Source: a virus. From it: a stretch of DNA of 48,105 nt. Under the pieces are notes generated by a model, which was given only the letters and a program-made list of their open reading frames with translations, searched no databases and was not told the origin of the DNA. Made by a program: the position numbers and the translations under genes. Shown piece by piece: positions 33,411 to 41,695 of the stretch. Positions within the stretch are counted from its first letter, which is position 1. Each line of letters begins with the position of its first letter. The stretch covers positions 1-48,105 of the IMG/VR virus record IMGVR_UViG_3300008459_000079. One strand, written 5' to 3'.

Positions 33411-35855
33411 ATGGAAAATCAGCAAGTACAACCAACAACTGTTGATACTAGAGTTCAAGGTGGTGCAACAAAGAAAACAAAGAAACGAGAATTTAAAAAT
33501 CGTAAAACTTTTTCTTTGAAGGCAATGGAAGCTTTAGTTGACAAAGTTGGTTTTCTTAAAAATAAATATGAAGCATTAGCTATCAATGCTCAAGAAAAAT
33601 TGGGATATCATTATAATGAAATCTTGAATATCTTACTTTTCCATAAATATGTTAAAGGAAATAAAAAATTATTTAACATGTACAAAAAAGTAAAAGATGC
33701 AATAAATAAAGGTTATGAATTTGAAAAGAAAAAATTAAAAGAAAATACCATGAAAAATAAAAGTAATAAAACTCATTTTGCAATTAATAAAAATACTAAC
33801 AAAATTCTAGAATCTTGGAATTATGAAGGTTATGAACATGATGAGTTAAAAAAATATAAAGATGAATATTTTACAAAAGATGTGAAAAGAAATTATCCAT
33901 TCTTGAATGAAAATGACATTGTAGTTGTTTCAGCTAAAAATTTAGAAAAAAGAGAACTTAATGAAAGTAATAAAAAAGATTGGCAGAAATATAACTATTC
34001 TCATTTTGCTTTATTAAAAGAAACTAACCATATTCTATATGGTTTTGATTATTCTAATGTAGATTCAGAAGAATTAAAAGAAAATAAAAATCATTATTTC
34101 TTAAATGTTATATCTGAAGAATATGGTAATGAAATATCTCCAAAAGATGTTGTAGTTGTTAAATCTAGTAAACTTGATAAATTAGGTATTAAAGATTATT
34201 TAAATGAATCTAATTGGGTTGGATTAATCAATGAAGCATATTGTGGAGACAATAAAGAAGAAATGATTGATGAAGTTAGTAGAGATAGAAATTTGATTAA
34301 CAGTCTTGTAAATGGAGATATTTATGAATATGAAGTTCCAAGTTGGGCTTTAGGTGCTTTAATTAATGGTGATTATAGTGGATTAAGTGATGAAGATGAA
34401 CAAAAAATAAATAACTTTGTTCAAAGCGTTGTATCTGAAGTTGGTAATGCTAATTTCTATGGAGGTGAAGAAGAAGATAGAATAGGTTTTAGTGGATTTA
34501 ATGACATTGATAAATTAGGTAGTGAAGTATATAAAGTTTATGTTAGAAAGTCTAATATTGAAGAATCAACTGCAATGAGTAATGCATTCCCTGTTGGTAA
34601 TCAACCTACAGGTGGATATCCTGTTGCTAATCCAAAAAAGAAAGGTAAGAAAAGAGGATTTGATTTAAAGAGTGGACAGAATATGTTTGACCCACCTAGT
34701 AATGATTTAGGTGGTTTAGATGATTTTTATAGTAGATGGTCAAACCCTGCATTTAAGAGTAATAAAGGACCTGTAAAAGTTGATAAAGCAGGTCGTGTTA
34801 AAGTTAATACTAAAACACATTATTCAGGTACAAATAAAAGTGTAAAAGGTGTAAATGAAAATTATAATTTAGTTGATTTAGATGCTTTAATGAATGATGA
34901 GATTGTAGAATACAAAAAGATATCAGCACCTAGTAATGTATTTAAAAGTCCTAAGATTGAATTAATCAGAGAAAATAATAGAGATAGCATTACTGATTTT
35001 ATTTTAAAACACCAAGGTCGTGAATTACCTGAAGTATATAATAAAAGACAGTTAGATACATTAGCATTAAAAACTTTAAATGAATATTATAATAGATTAG
35101 TTCAAAGACTTGGTTTACTAGCAGAAGAAAAAAGACCTGATGCATTAGTTAGAATTGATGCTCTTAAAAAACAATCTCAAAAAGATACTAATAACTACTA
35201 TAAAAAAGATGCAAGTAACAAAACCACTACTATGCTTGTTCAAAAAGGTGAAGGAGATGGTTTAGAATATGATAAAGATTCAAGAGAAAGAAAAGATATT
35301 CCAATGTATAAGTTTCAATCTGACCATCAAAAACAATATCTTGAAAAAGGTCATAGAGGATTAGAAGATTTTGTTCCCGATAATAATCCAAATGGTGAAG
35401 TTGACCCTGTATGGGAAGCAAGAAAGAAAGCATTAATGAGTACACAAGAAGTTGGTGCAAAAGCATATGATTCAGCTAAGAAAAGAATTCAATACAAAAA
35501 AGATAATAAACTTGGTACAGGTAGAAATAGAGCAGTCCTTAATCAGGAGACCTTACCTAAAGTTGATAAAGCAGATGAATTATTAAAAGAAAATACATTT
35601 ACCGTTATAAATGAAGAAAATATCTTAAATCAGATACAATCTTATTACATTGATGACGAAAATAGAAAAAAACCTGTTATATTTGATTCAAACAATATCG
35701 TTGAAATGCAAAAAATCAATGAAAATAAACTTTCGGGTTGTAAAGAATTAATATATAAAGGTTTAGGTCAAACTTTATCTGAAGACTTTAAAAATAGAGT
35801 TTTAAACAAGAAACTTCTTTACTCACCTGATAGTAAAAAAGTTTTCTTAGTTTAA
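33411..35855 (+). CDS. Large multidomain protein with duplicated module and DUF6926-like domain
   Basis: The protein has 814 residues. The first 110 are basic and helical. Residues about 120-180 and 196-260 are two copies of one module, each running HFA...N.IL..(W/F)(N/D)Y......EL......YF......DVVVV...L. Residues about 305-385 contain VPSWALGALINGDYSGLSDE, matching the domain I know as DUF6926. The remainder is Asn/Lys/Gly-rich, with a long middle linker and a helical C-terminus. (L/I)NE sites occur at 183-185 (LNES), 264-266 (LNES) and 273-275 (INEA), all between or beside modules, so it may be a capsid-internal protein processed by the prohead protease. Late-type motif upstream. Confidence 0.65.
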   Translation: MENQQVQPTTVDTRVQGGATKKTKKREFKNRKTFSLKAMEALVDKVGFLKNKYEALAINAQEKLGYHYNEILNILLFHKYVKGNKKLFNMYKKVKDAINKGYEFEKKKLKENTMKNKSNKTHFAINKNTNKILESWNYEGYEHDELKKYKDEYFTKDVKRNYPFLNENDIVVVSAKNLEKRELNESNKKDWQKYNYSHFALLKETNHILYGFDYSNVDSEELKENKNHYFLNVISEEYGNEISPKDVVVVKSSKLDKLGIKDYLNESNWVGLINEAYCGDNKEEMIDEVSRDRNLINSLVNGDIYEYEVPSWALGALINGDYSGLSDEDEQKINNFVQSVVSEVGNANFYGGEEEDRIGFSGFNDIDKLGSEVYKVYVRKSNIEESTAMSNAFPVGNQPTGGYPVANPKKKGKKRGFDLKSGQNMFDPPSNDLGGLDDFYSRWSNPAFKSNKGPVKVDKAGRVKVNTKTHYSGTNKSVKGVNENYNLVDLDALMNDEIVEYKKISAPSNVFKSPKIELIRENNRDSITDFILKHQGRELPEVYNKRQLDTLALKTLNEYYNRLVQRLGLLAEEKRPDALVRIDALKKQSQKDTNNYYKKDASNKTTTMLVQKGEGDGLEYDKDSRERKDIPMYKFQSDHQKQYLEKGHRGLEDFVPDNNPNGEVDPVWEARKKALMSTQEVGAKAYDSAKKRIQYKKDNKLGTGRNRAVLNQETLPKVDKADELLKENTFTVINEENILNQIQSYYIDDENRKKPVIFDSNNIVEMQKINENKLSGCKELIYKGLGQTLSEDFKNRVLNKKLLYSPDSKKVFLV

Positions 35856-35856
35856 A

Positions 35857-36291
35857 ATGATGGATTTAAAAGATAAGGATAAAATATCAAAAGATAATTA
35901 TTATCATTTATTTAGTGAGAATGTAGATTATCAAAAGGTAGAGGTATGCAAAGAGTTTATGATTGATTATACTAAGTTATTCATAAACTCTTTTTTAGGT
36001 TTTGATGCTTTTGATAATCAAGAACAGATTGATGAATATATTAAATGGTGTTTCAATAAAACATCAGAAGAATATAAAAAGATATATAATTTTGATTTTA
36101 CAAATAGAGAAAAACTATTGTTGTATTTTACAACATACTCAAATGAAATCATAACAAAAGATGTAGACTTAAATATATTTGTAGATAAACTTATTAAAGT
36201 TATCAAAGAAAGATTTTATATTTACAAAAATAAAAATGAAAAAGATTTAAGAGATTTTATAAATTTGTATTTCCTTTTTTTTAAAAAATAA
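35857..36291 (+). CDS. Unknown helical protein
   Basis: The 144-residue frame starts one base after the previous stop codon, at an ATG ATG pair, either of which could be used. The product is almost wholly helical and aromatic-rich (Tyr, Phe), with acidic patches, for example QEQIDEYIKWCFNKTSEEYK. It has no signal peptide, transmembrane segment or catalytic motif, and I recognise no family. It lies between the 814-residue protein and a string of three small genes, probably on the same transcript. Confidence 0.5.
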   Translation: MMDLKDKDKISKDNYYHLFSENVDYQKVEVCKEFMIDYTKLFINSFLGFDAFDNQEQIDEYIKWCFNKTSEEYKKIYNFDFTNREKLLLYFTTYSNEIITKDVDLNIFVDKLIKVIKERFYIYKNKNEKDLRDFINLYFLFFKK

Positions 36292-36296
36292 ATATT

Positions 36297-36572
36297 ATGA
36301 AAGCAAGATATTTTACTTACGCAGAAAAACCAAAACCTGTTTATTACCTAACTGATATCAGGGGAGAAATGTATCCAAATCATTCAATTGAAAATTTTAA
36401 CAAAGAATTAGAAAAATGGTTAGCTAATCCTGATGTTGTTATAGTTGATGATAGAGAAATGACATATTCAAATGGACAAGTTGAAATGTCACAAATTGAA
36501 AAGTATTTAGATAAATTGGAACAACTAAAAAGACAAATTGAAGAAATAGAAAAAAAAGATAACGATGAATAA
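36297..36572 (+). CDS. Unknown small protein
   Basis: The protein has 91 residues. The N-terminal half looks like a small beta domain (KARYFTYAEKPKPVYYLTDI, then VVIVDDREMTYSNGQVEM). The C-terminal 25 residues are a charged coiled coil (KYLDKLEQLKRQIEEIEKKD). It overlaps the next gene by 8 bases, suggesting coupled translation. Function unknown. Confidence 0.5.
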   Translation: MKARYFTYAEKPKPVYYLTDIRGEMYPNHSIENFNKELEKWLANPDVVIVDDREMTYSNGQVEMSQIEKYLDKLEQLKRQIEEIEKKDNDE

Positions 36573-36768
36573 AGAAGAACAAAATGAAATTAATTTCCTT
36601 AAAGAAGAAGAAATAAGGGAAGAGAAATTTTGGAAAGGTTATTCAAATAAATTAAAAGAACAAGTTCTTTCTGAAAATATTTTTCAAGAAGTTGAAAAAT
36701 TTAAATCATTGAAAACCAAAGAGAATAAAAACTTTTTTAAAAAATTCCTCAAAACTTTAGGATTTTAA
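36565..36768 (+). CDS. Unknown small acidic-basic helical protein
   Basis: A 67-residue protein overlapping the previous gene by 8 bases. It begins with a Glu-rich helix (EEQNEINFLKEEEIREEKFW) and ends basic and Phe-rich (NFFKKFLKTLGF), which could be an amphipathic membrane-contacting tail. No family recognised. Confidence 0.45.
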   Translation: MNKEEQNEINFLKEEEIREEKFWKGYSNKLKEQVLSENIFQEVEKFKSLKTKENKNFFKKFLKTLGF

Positions 36769-36798
36769 TCTTATATTTAAGGCATAAATTTTAATGTT

Positions 36799-36960
36799 AT
36801 GCCAGTATCAAAACAAAGAAAAAATCAAAAGAAAAAAAGTACCGCTAGAACAAATAGATTAAAGACTGAGGCCAAAGTAATTACTAAAAAATTCTTAGAG
36901 AATTATAATAAGGTTATGGAAGCTAGAAATAAATCTGTTGAATCTAAAACTGAAGAATAA
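36799..36960 (+). CDS. 53-residue basic microprotein upstream of the GMP-reductase-like gene
   Basis: This frame encodes MPVSKQRKNQKKKSTARTNR followed by 33 further residues ending in SVESKTEE. The first 25 residues are strongly basic, the rest helical and mixed-charge. Its TAA overlaps the ATG of the next gene (TAATG at 36958-36962), indicating coupled translation. The gap after the previous gene is 30 bases of AT-rich sequence including TATATTTA. The basic N-terminus would suit nucleic acid or ribosome binding. It is too short for common gene-finding cut-offs. Function unknown. Confidence 0.6.
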   Translation: MPVSKQRKNQKKKSTARTNRLKTEAKVITKKFLENYNKVMEARNKSVESKTEE

Positions 36961-38048
36961 TGCATTTTATTAACAATTTGGAATCACCTAAGTTTGATTT
37001 CCATGATATTGCTTTAGTTCCATCCATACTATCAAAAATAGAATCAAGGACTGAAGTTAAAATACCATACCCACTTCCGTTGATGGCATCTCCAATGAAC
37101 TCTGTTTTATCAATTAAAAAAGAAAACAGATTTCATGAAGAGTTTTTAAACTACTTGTTAAAAGAAATGATGGTCTGTGTTCCAAGAAATTACGAATACA
37201 GTACATATACTGAATTATTTAAATATAGTAGTTTAAATAAAATGATGTTTAAGTCAATATCATTACAAGAATTTAGATTAATTGAAACACATTTTGATAC
37301 ATTTCAAAATCTTATACTTGATTCTGAGTGTATTCTTGTTGATATTGCTAACGGTCATATGCGTAAACTTTTAGATTTGTCTAAAATCTTTATTAAAAAG
37401 TTTAAAGATAAAAAATTAATGATTGGTAATATTGCTAATCCTCACACATATGATGAATTTTCTAAAATTGGTGTCCATTATTGTCGTATCGGTATTGGTG
37501 GTGGTAGTGTTTGTACAACAAGTGCTAATGCTTCAATTCATTATCCAATGGCATCATTGATTTATGAGTGTGCTAGAATAAAACAAGCAAATGCACATAA
37601 ATCTCTAATTGTAGCTGATGGTGGATTCAAAAACTTTGCTGACATTATTAAAGGTCTTGCTCTTGGTGCTGACTATATTATGCTTGGTGGAATTCTAAAT
37701 AAATGCTTAGATTCCGATTCTCATCCATATCTTTGGAAAAAATTTAAGATTACCAATATGTCTTTAGCCAAATGGCTTTATAAAAATAAATTTTCATTAT
37801 ACAAAAGGCATGTTGGTATGTCCACAAAAGAAGTACAAAAGATTTGGGGTAATTATAAACTCAAAACATCTGAAGGTATTGCCAAATGGAATAAAGTTGA
37901 ATATACCTTTGATGGATGGATTGAAAACTTTAATGATTACTTGAAAAGTACAATGAGTTATTTGAATTGTACAAATTTGGAAGAATTAAAAGAAAGGGCT
38001 ACCTTTGCATTCATTACCGAAAATTCATTTAGGAGATTTCATAAATAA
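36960..38048 (+). CDS. IMP dehydrogenase / GMP reductase family enzyme
   Basis: A 362-residue (beta/alpha)8-barrel enzyme of purine interconversion. Landmarks are VDIANGHMRKLLDL (127-140), MIGNIANPHTY (154-164), the catalytic loop GIGGGSVCTTS with nucleophile C185, and the phosphate-binding VADGGFKNFADIIKGLALGA followed by DYIMLGGIL. Usual family members have GIGPGS, so the Gly for Pro change is a small deviation. With no CBS pair and 362 residues it is closest in size to GMP reductase (347), which converts GMP to IMP. IMPDH activity, the opposite direction, cannot be excluded. It is coupled to the upstream microprotein and is 5 bases before DNA polymerase. Confidence 0.82.
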   Translation: MHFINNLESPKFDFHDIALVPSILSKIESRTEVKIPYPLPLMASPMNSVLSIKKENRFHEEFLNYLLKEMMVCVPRNYEYSTYTELFKYSSLNKMMFKSISLQEFRLIETHFDTFQNLILDSECILVDIANGHMRKLLDLSKIFIKKFKDKKLMIGNIANPHTYDEFSKIGVHYCRIGIGGGSVCTTSANASIHYPMASLIYECARIKQANAHKSLIVADGGFKNFADIIKGLALGADYIMLGGILNKCLDSDSHPYLWKKFKITNMSLAKWLYKNKFSLYKRHVGMSTKEVQKIWGNYKLKTSEGIAKWNKVEYTFDGWIENFNDYLKSTMSYLNCTNLEELKERATFAFITENSFRRFHK

Positions 38049-38053
38049 CAATA

Positions 38054-41000
38054 ATGACAATAAAAGAAAAGATTACCTACAAAACATTTAAAGATGAAGA
38101 GGTAGAAAGGTTTTTAAATGGTAGAAACATAAACCAAAAACATATTGTATGTATTGAAGGTAGTTCTTATTCTAATGTTGTCCAATTAGTTATTGATGAC
38201 CCTGAGAACAATAAAAAGTATATTAAGTCTGAAGAATATAAACCATTCATTTATGTCAAGGACTTAAAAAAACTTGGTATTCCTTTCTATAAAGATAGAA
38301 AAGATGAATATCGGGAGAATATGACAAAATATGGTATAACATTTAAAAAGTTAAAAATTACAGATAACAATGGTGCTGTAGTTGAAAGACTTGAAAATGG
38401 GTATACACATATTGTTTATACGGATTCTATTTATGGAATGAGAGATTTACTTGCTTTCTTTAGGCATGGCGGTCTTGACATATATTGGAAATCAACTGAA
38501 ACATTCACCACAAATTTGTTTACTCCCGATACCAAAGGGGGTAAACCTTTTGTATTTGATTCTAATAATGATAGTATATTATACAATACTGTTTCAGAGA
38601 ATTATGAAATCATTATTAGAAATGTTAATAAAGTTGTTTATAATTCAATTCAAATAAAATATAGTGGCGAATTTACAGAAGAAAAATCTGATGATGAAGA
38701 TAATGATAATCTAGATGATTTAATTAATGAGCAACCTAAAATAACCGTTCAATCAAATACATTAAAGAAATTAGCATTATTTCATAATTATGAAATCTTT
38801 CATGATGAAAGTGAAAATGTATATAGAATTATCTTTAAAGATAAATTAATTGAAGGTGAAAAGATAAATATATTTTATGAAATAGGTAATAGAAATTTAT
38901 TTTATACATTAAAACCTGAAGAACAATATTTAATTCAAAGAGGTGTTCGTATGTTTAATGGTTATAAAACATACGATGAAATACATAAACTTGTATTTGA
39001 TATTGAAACTACAGGTCTCTATCCTAATAAGGATAGAATCTTTGCTATTGGTTGTAAAGATAATCGTAAATTTGTTTCAATTAACTTTGTTAATGAAATG
39101 GATAATGATGAACAAGAAAAACAATTAATAATAAAATTTTTTAATATAATTAAAAAACTAAAACCTGCAATTATTTTTGGTTATAATAGTGAGGACTTTG
39201 ATTTTAACTTCATATTAAGAAGAGCTGAAATATTAGGGTTAGATATATTAACATTAACAACAACTTATACTAATGATAAAACAATTAAAAGAATTGAAAA
39301 CTCATCATTAAAAGTTGGTAATGAATCAAAATACTATACCAAAACATCCATGTTTGGTTATAATGTTTTAGATATAATTCATGCGGTATGGAAAACACAA
39401 GCAATCAACTCAAATATGAAAGAAGCAGGTTTGAAATATGTTTGTAAATTTGCAGGTATTGCCAAACCTAATCGTATGTATGTTAAGAATGGTGCTAAGA
39501 TTTTCCAAATGTGGAAAGAAGATAAATTCTATATCAATAAATCTGAAACTAATGAGTATGAATTAATACCCGATGAACATCAAAATGATGTTATATCATA
39601 TCTTAATACAAAACCTGATTATGATAAAGTAATAACAGGTAGTGAAATTATTGAGCAATATCTTGAAGATGACTTATGGGAAACATTGCAAGTTGATAAA
39701 ATCTATAATGAATCAACATTCATGCTTGCAAAACTTCTTCCTACATCATTAGAAAGAACCGCTACAATTGGTGGTGCAGGTTCATGGAATCTTATTATGA
39801 CCGCTTGGAGTTATGAGAATGAACTTGCTATTCCTGTAACACCTAATAAAAGAGATTTCACAGGTGGTCTATCAAGAACATTCAAAGTTGGTTACTTTGA
39901 AAATATTTATAAGGAAGACTATGCAGGTCTATATCCATCTATTCAACTTGAACATTATGTATTTCCAAAACATGATGTAACCAATATCTTATTTAGATTA
40001 TTAAGTTATTTTAAGTTTACAAGGGATAAATATAAAAAGTGGGCAAAGGATGAAACACTACCTGAATCAGATAGGAAGTTTTATGATGCTCTACAACTTC
40101 CAATTAAAATTCTTAACAACTCAAACTTTGGTGCGTTTGGTTCTGAATATTTTAATTGGGCAGATTTTGATTGTGCTGAACGCATTACTTGTACAGGTAG
40201 ACAATACCTCAGAAGAATGATTCATTATTTTATGAAATTCGGTGCAATCCCAATTACAGAGGATACTGATGGTTGTAACTTCTCTGTACCTGAATATACA
40301 AATGTTGATTTAGATTTTAATACACTAGCAATACCAATTAAAATTGATGATTTAAGATATGAATATGAAGGTATAACATATAAGGGTGTTGATGCAATGG
40401 TTGAAAAGTTTAATAATGAAATCATTGCAGGACAATATATGAAACTTGATAATGATGGTATGTGGATATCTGCTGCTAACTTTTCAAGAAAGAATTATGC
40501 AAACCTTGAATATTCAACACTTGAAGATAAGAATAAGAAAAAGATATTTAATATTCCAAAAGAATATTTAAGTAAAGAAGATGAATACCTTAAAGAATAC
40601 GCAGAGAAGAATTCTTACTTGGCAGAAGATACCAAGAATCTTAAAATTAAAAAGTCCAAGCCAAAGGTCACAGGAAACACAATCAAATCAAAAACCATGT
40701 CGGAATACATTGAGGATTTTGTCAATCAAGGAATTAAACTTATCCTCACCAATAAACCTAAAGAGTTTATAGAATTCTATTATGAGTATTTGACAAAGAT
40801 TTATTGTAAACAAATTCCTATTAAAAAGATAGCATCCAAATCAAGGTTAAAACAAACTGTTGAAGAATATCAAAACAGAGGTACAGATATTAATGGTAAG
40901 GCAAAAGCTAAACAAGCACACATGGAACTTGTCATTGCTAATAATATCAATACAAGTGGTATGGACTTTATTTATTATGTAAATAATGGTACTGCAAAAT

Positions 41001-41695
41001 CTCATGGTGATGTATCTATCAATAAAAAAACAGGAATGTATAATTCATATGTAATTACTGAAAGTGAATTAAAAAACAATCCTGATATGCTTGGTGAATA
41101 TAATGTTGCTCGTTATGTTAATAACTTTAATAAACGTGTAACTGCTTTATTAACTGTATTTCCTGAGAAAATAAGAGATACTTTAATAAAAGAAAAACCA
41201 ATGGATAGAGAGTATTATTCAGACAGCGAAATCCAATTAGCAAATTTTGATAGAGATTCTATTGAAGATTTCTTTTACTTAGAAGAAAAGGAAGTTAAGT
41301 TTTGGAACAGAACAGGACTTAGACCTGATGATATATTCAAAGATTTTAAATGTGATTATGAAATCAAATCAAATGAATATTATCAGAAATACTTTGAAAT
41401 AAAAGAAAAGATTAAAGGTTTAGGTATAACATCTAAACTAAAAATGCAACATCAAAGATATAAGAAAGAAGATATTATTCTTTTACTTAAAAAGGGTTAT
41501 ACTATTGATAATTTAACCATTGATTTAGAATATAGTAAATATCTCTCTACTGAAAATGTTTACTTACCATTAAAAGGTTATAAAGATTTATATGCAATAT
41601 ATAAACAAACCAAATCAAAGAAAATTGTTGAATATAATAGATTCTTTATTGCTAAAATTATTGATAATAAATTAAATGTGCTTAATGAAGTTTAA
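38054..41695 (+). CDS. DNA polymerase, family B (T4 gp43-type)
   Basis: The replicative polymerase, 1213 residues. The 3'-5' exonuclease shows FDIETTG (D316, E318), FGYNSEDFDFNF and YLEDDLWETL. The polymerase shows motif A in EDYAGLYPSIQ (D622), motif B in KILNNSNFGAFGSEYFNWAD, and motif C in EDTDGCNF (D737, D739), where the usual YGDTDS is replaced by EDTDG. The A-B and B-C spacings are about 60 and 54 residues, so the fingers are short, more like cellular family B enzymes than T4. The region after motif C, about 475 residues, is much longer than in T4 gp43 (898 total). The gene ends in TTAA shared with the convergent baseplate-like gene. Confidence 0.93.
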   Translation: MTIKEKITYKTFKDEEVERFLNGRNINQKHIVCIEGSSYSNVVQLVIDDPENNKKYIKSEEYKPFIYVKDLKKLGIPFYKDRKDEYRENMTKYGITFKKLKITDNNGAVVERLENGYTHIVYTDSIYGMRDLLAFFRHGGLDIYWKSTETFTTNLFTPDTKGGKPFVFDSNNDSILYNTVSENYEIIIRNVNKVVYNSIQIKYSGEFTEEKSDDEDNDNLDDLINEQPKITVQSNTLKKLALFHNYEIFHDESENVYRIIFKDKLIEGEKINIFYEIGNRNLFYTLKPEEQYLIQRGVRMFNGYKTYDEIHKLVFDIETTGLYPNKDRIFAIGCKDNRKFVSINFVNEMDNDEQEKQLIIKFFNIIKKLKPAIIFGYNSEDFDFNFILRRAEILGLDILTLTTTYTNDKTIKRIENSSLKVGNESKYYTKTSMFGYNVLDIIHAVWKTQAINSNMKEAGLKYVCKFAGIAKPNRMYVKNGAKIFQMWKEDKFYINKSETNEYELIPDEHQNDVISYLNTKPDYDKVITGSEIIEQYLEDDLWETLQVDKIYNESTFMLAKLLPTSLERTATIGGAGSWNLIMTAWSYENELAIPVTPNKRDFTGGLSRTFKVGYFENIYKEDYAGLYPSIQLEHYVFPKHDVTNILFRLLSYFKFTRDKYKKWAKDETLPESDRKFYDALQLPIKILNNSNFGAFGSEYFNWADFDCAERITCTGRQYLRRMIHYFMKFGAIPITEDTDGCNFSVPEYTNVDLDFNTLAIPIKIDDLRYEYEGITYKGVDAMVEKFNNEIIAGQYMKLDNDGMWISAANFSRKNYANLEYSTLEDKNKKKIFNIPKEYLSKEDEYLKEYAEKNSYLAEDTKNLKIKKSKPKVTGNTIKSKTMSEYIEDFVNQGIKLILTNKPKEFIEFYYEYLTKIYCKQIPIKKIASKSRLKQTVEEYQNRGTDINGKAKAKQAHMELVIANNINTSGMDFIYYVNNGTAKSHGDVSINKKTGMYNSYVITESELKNNPDMLGEYNVARYVNNFNKRVTALLTVFPEKIRDTLIKEKPMDREYYSDSEIQLANFDRDSIEDFFYLEEKEVKFWNRTGLRPDDIFKDFKCDYEIKSNEYYQKYFEIKEKIKGLGITSKLKMQHQRYKKEDIILLLKKGYTIDNLTIDLEYSKYLSTENVYLPLKGYKDLYAIYKQTKSKKIVEYNRFFIAKIIDNKLNVLNEV

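Noticed and set aside
36769-36798. tRNA or other RNA gene in the gaps between genes
   Set aside because: No intergenic gap in the window exceeds about 100 bases and none shows a cloverleaf or a conserved RNA pattern.
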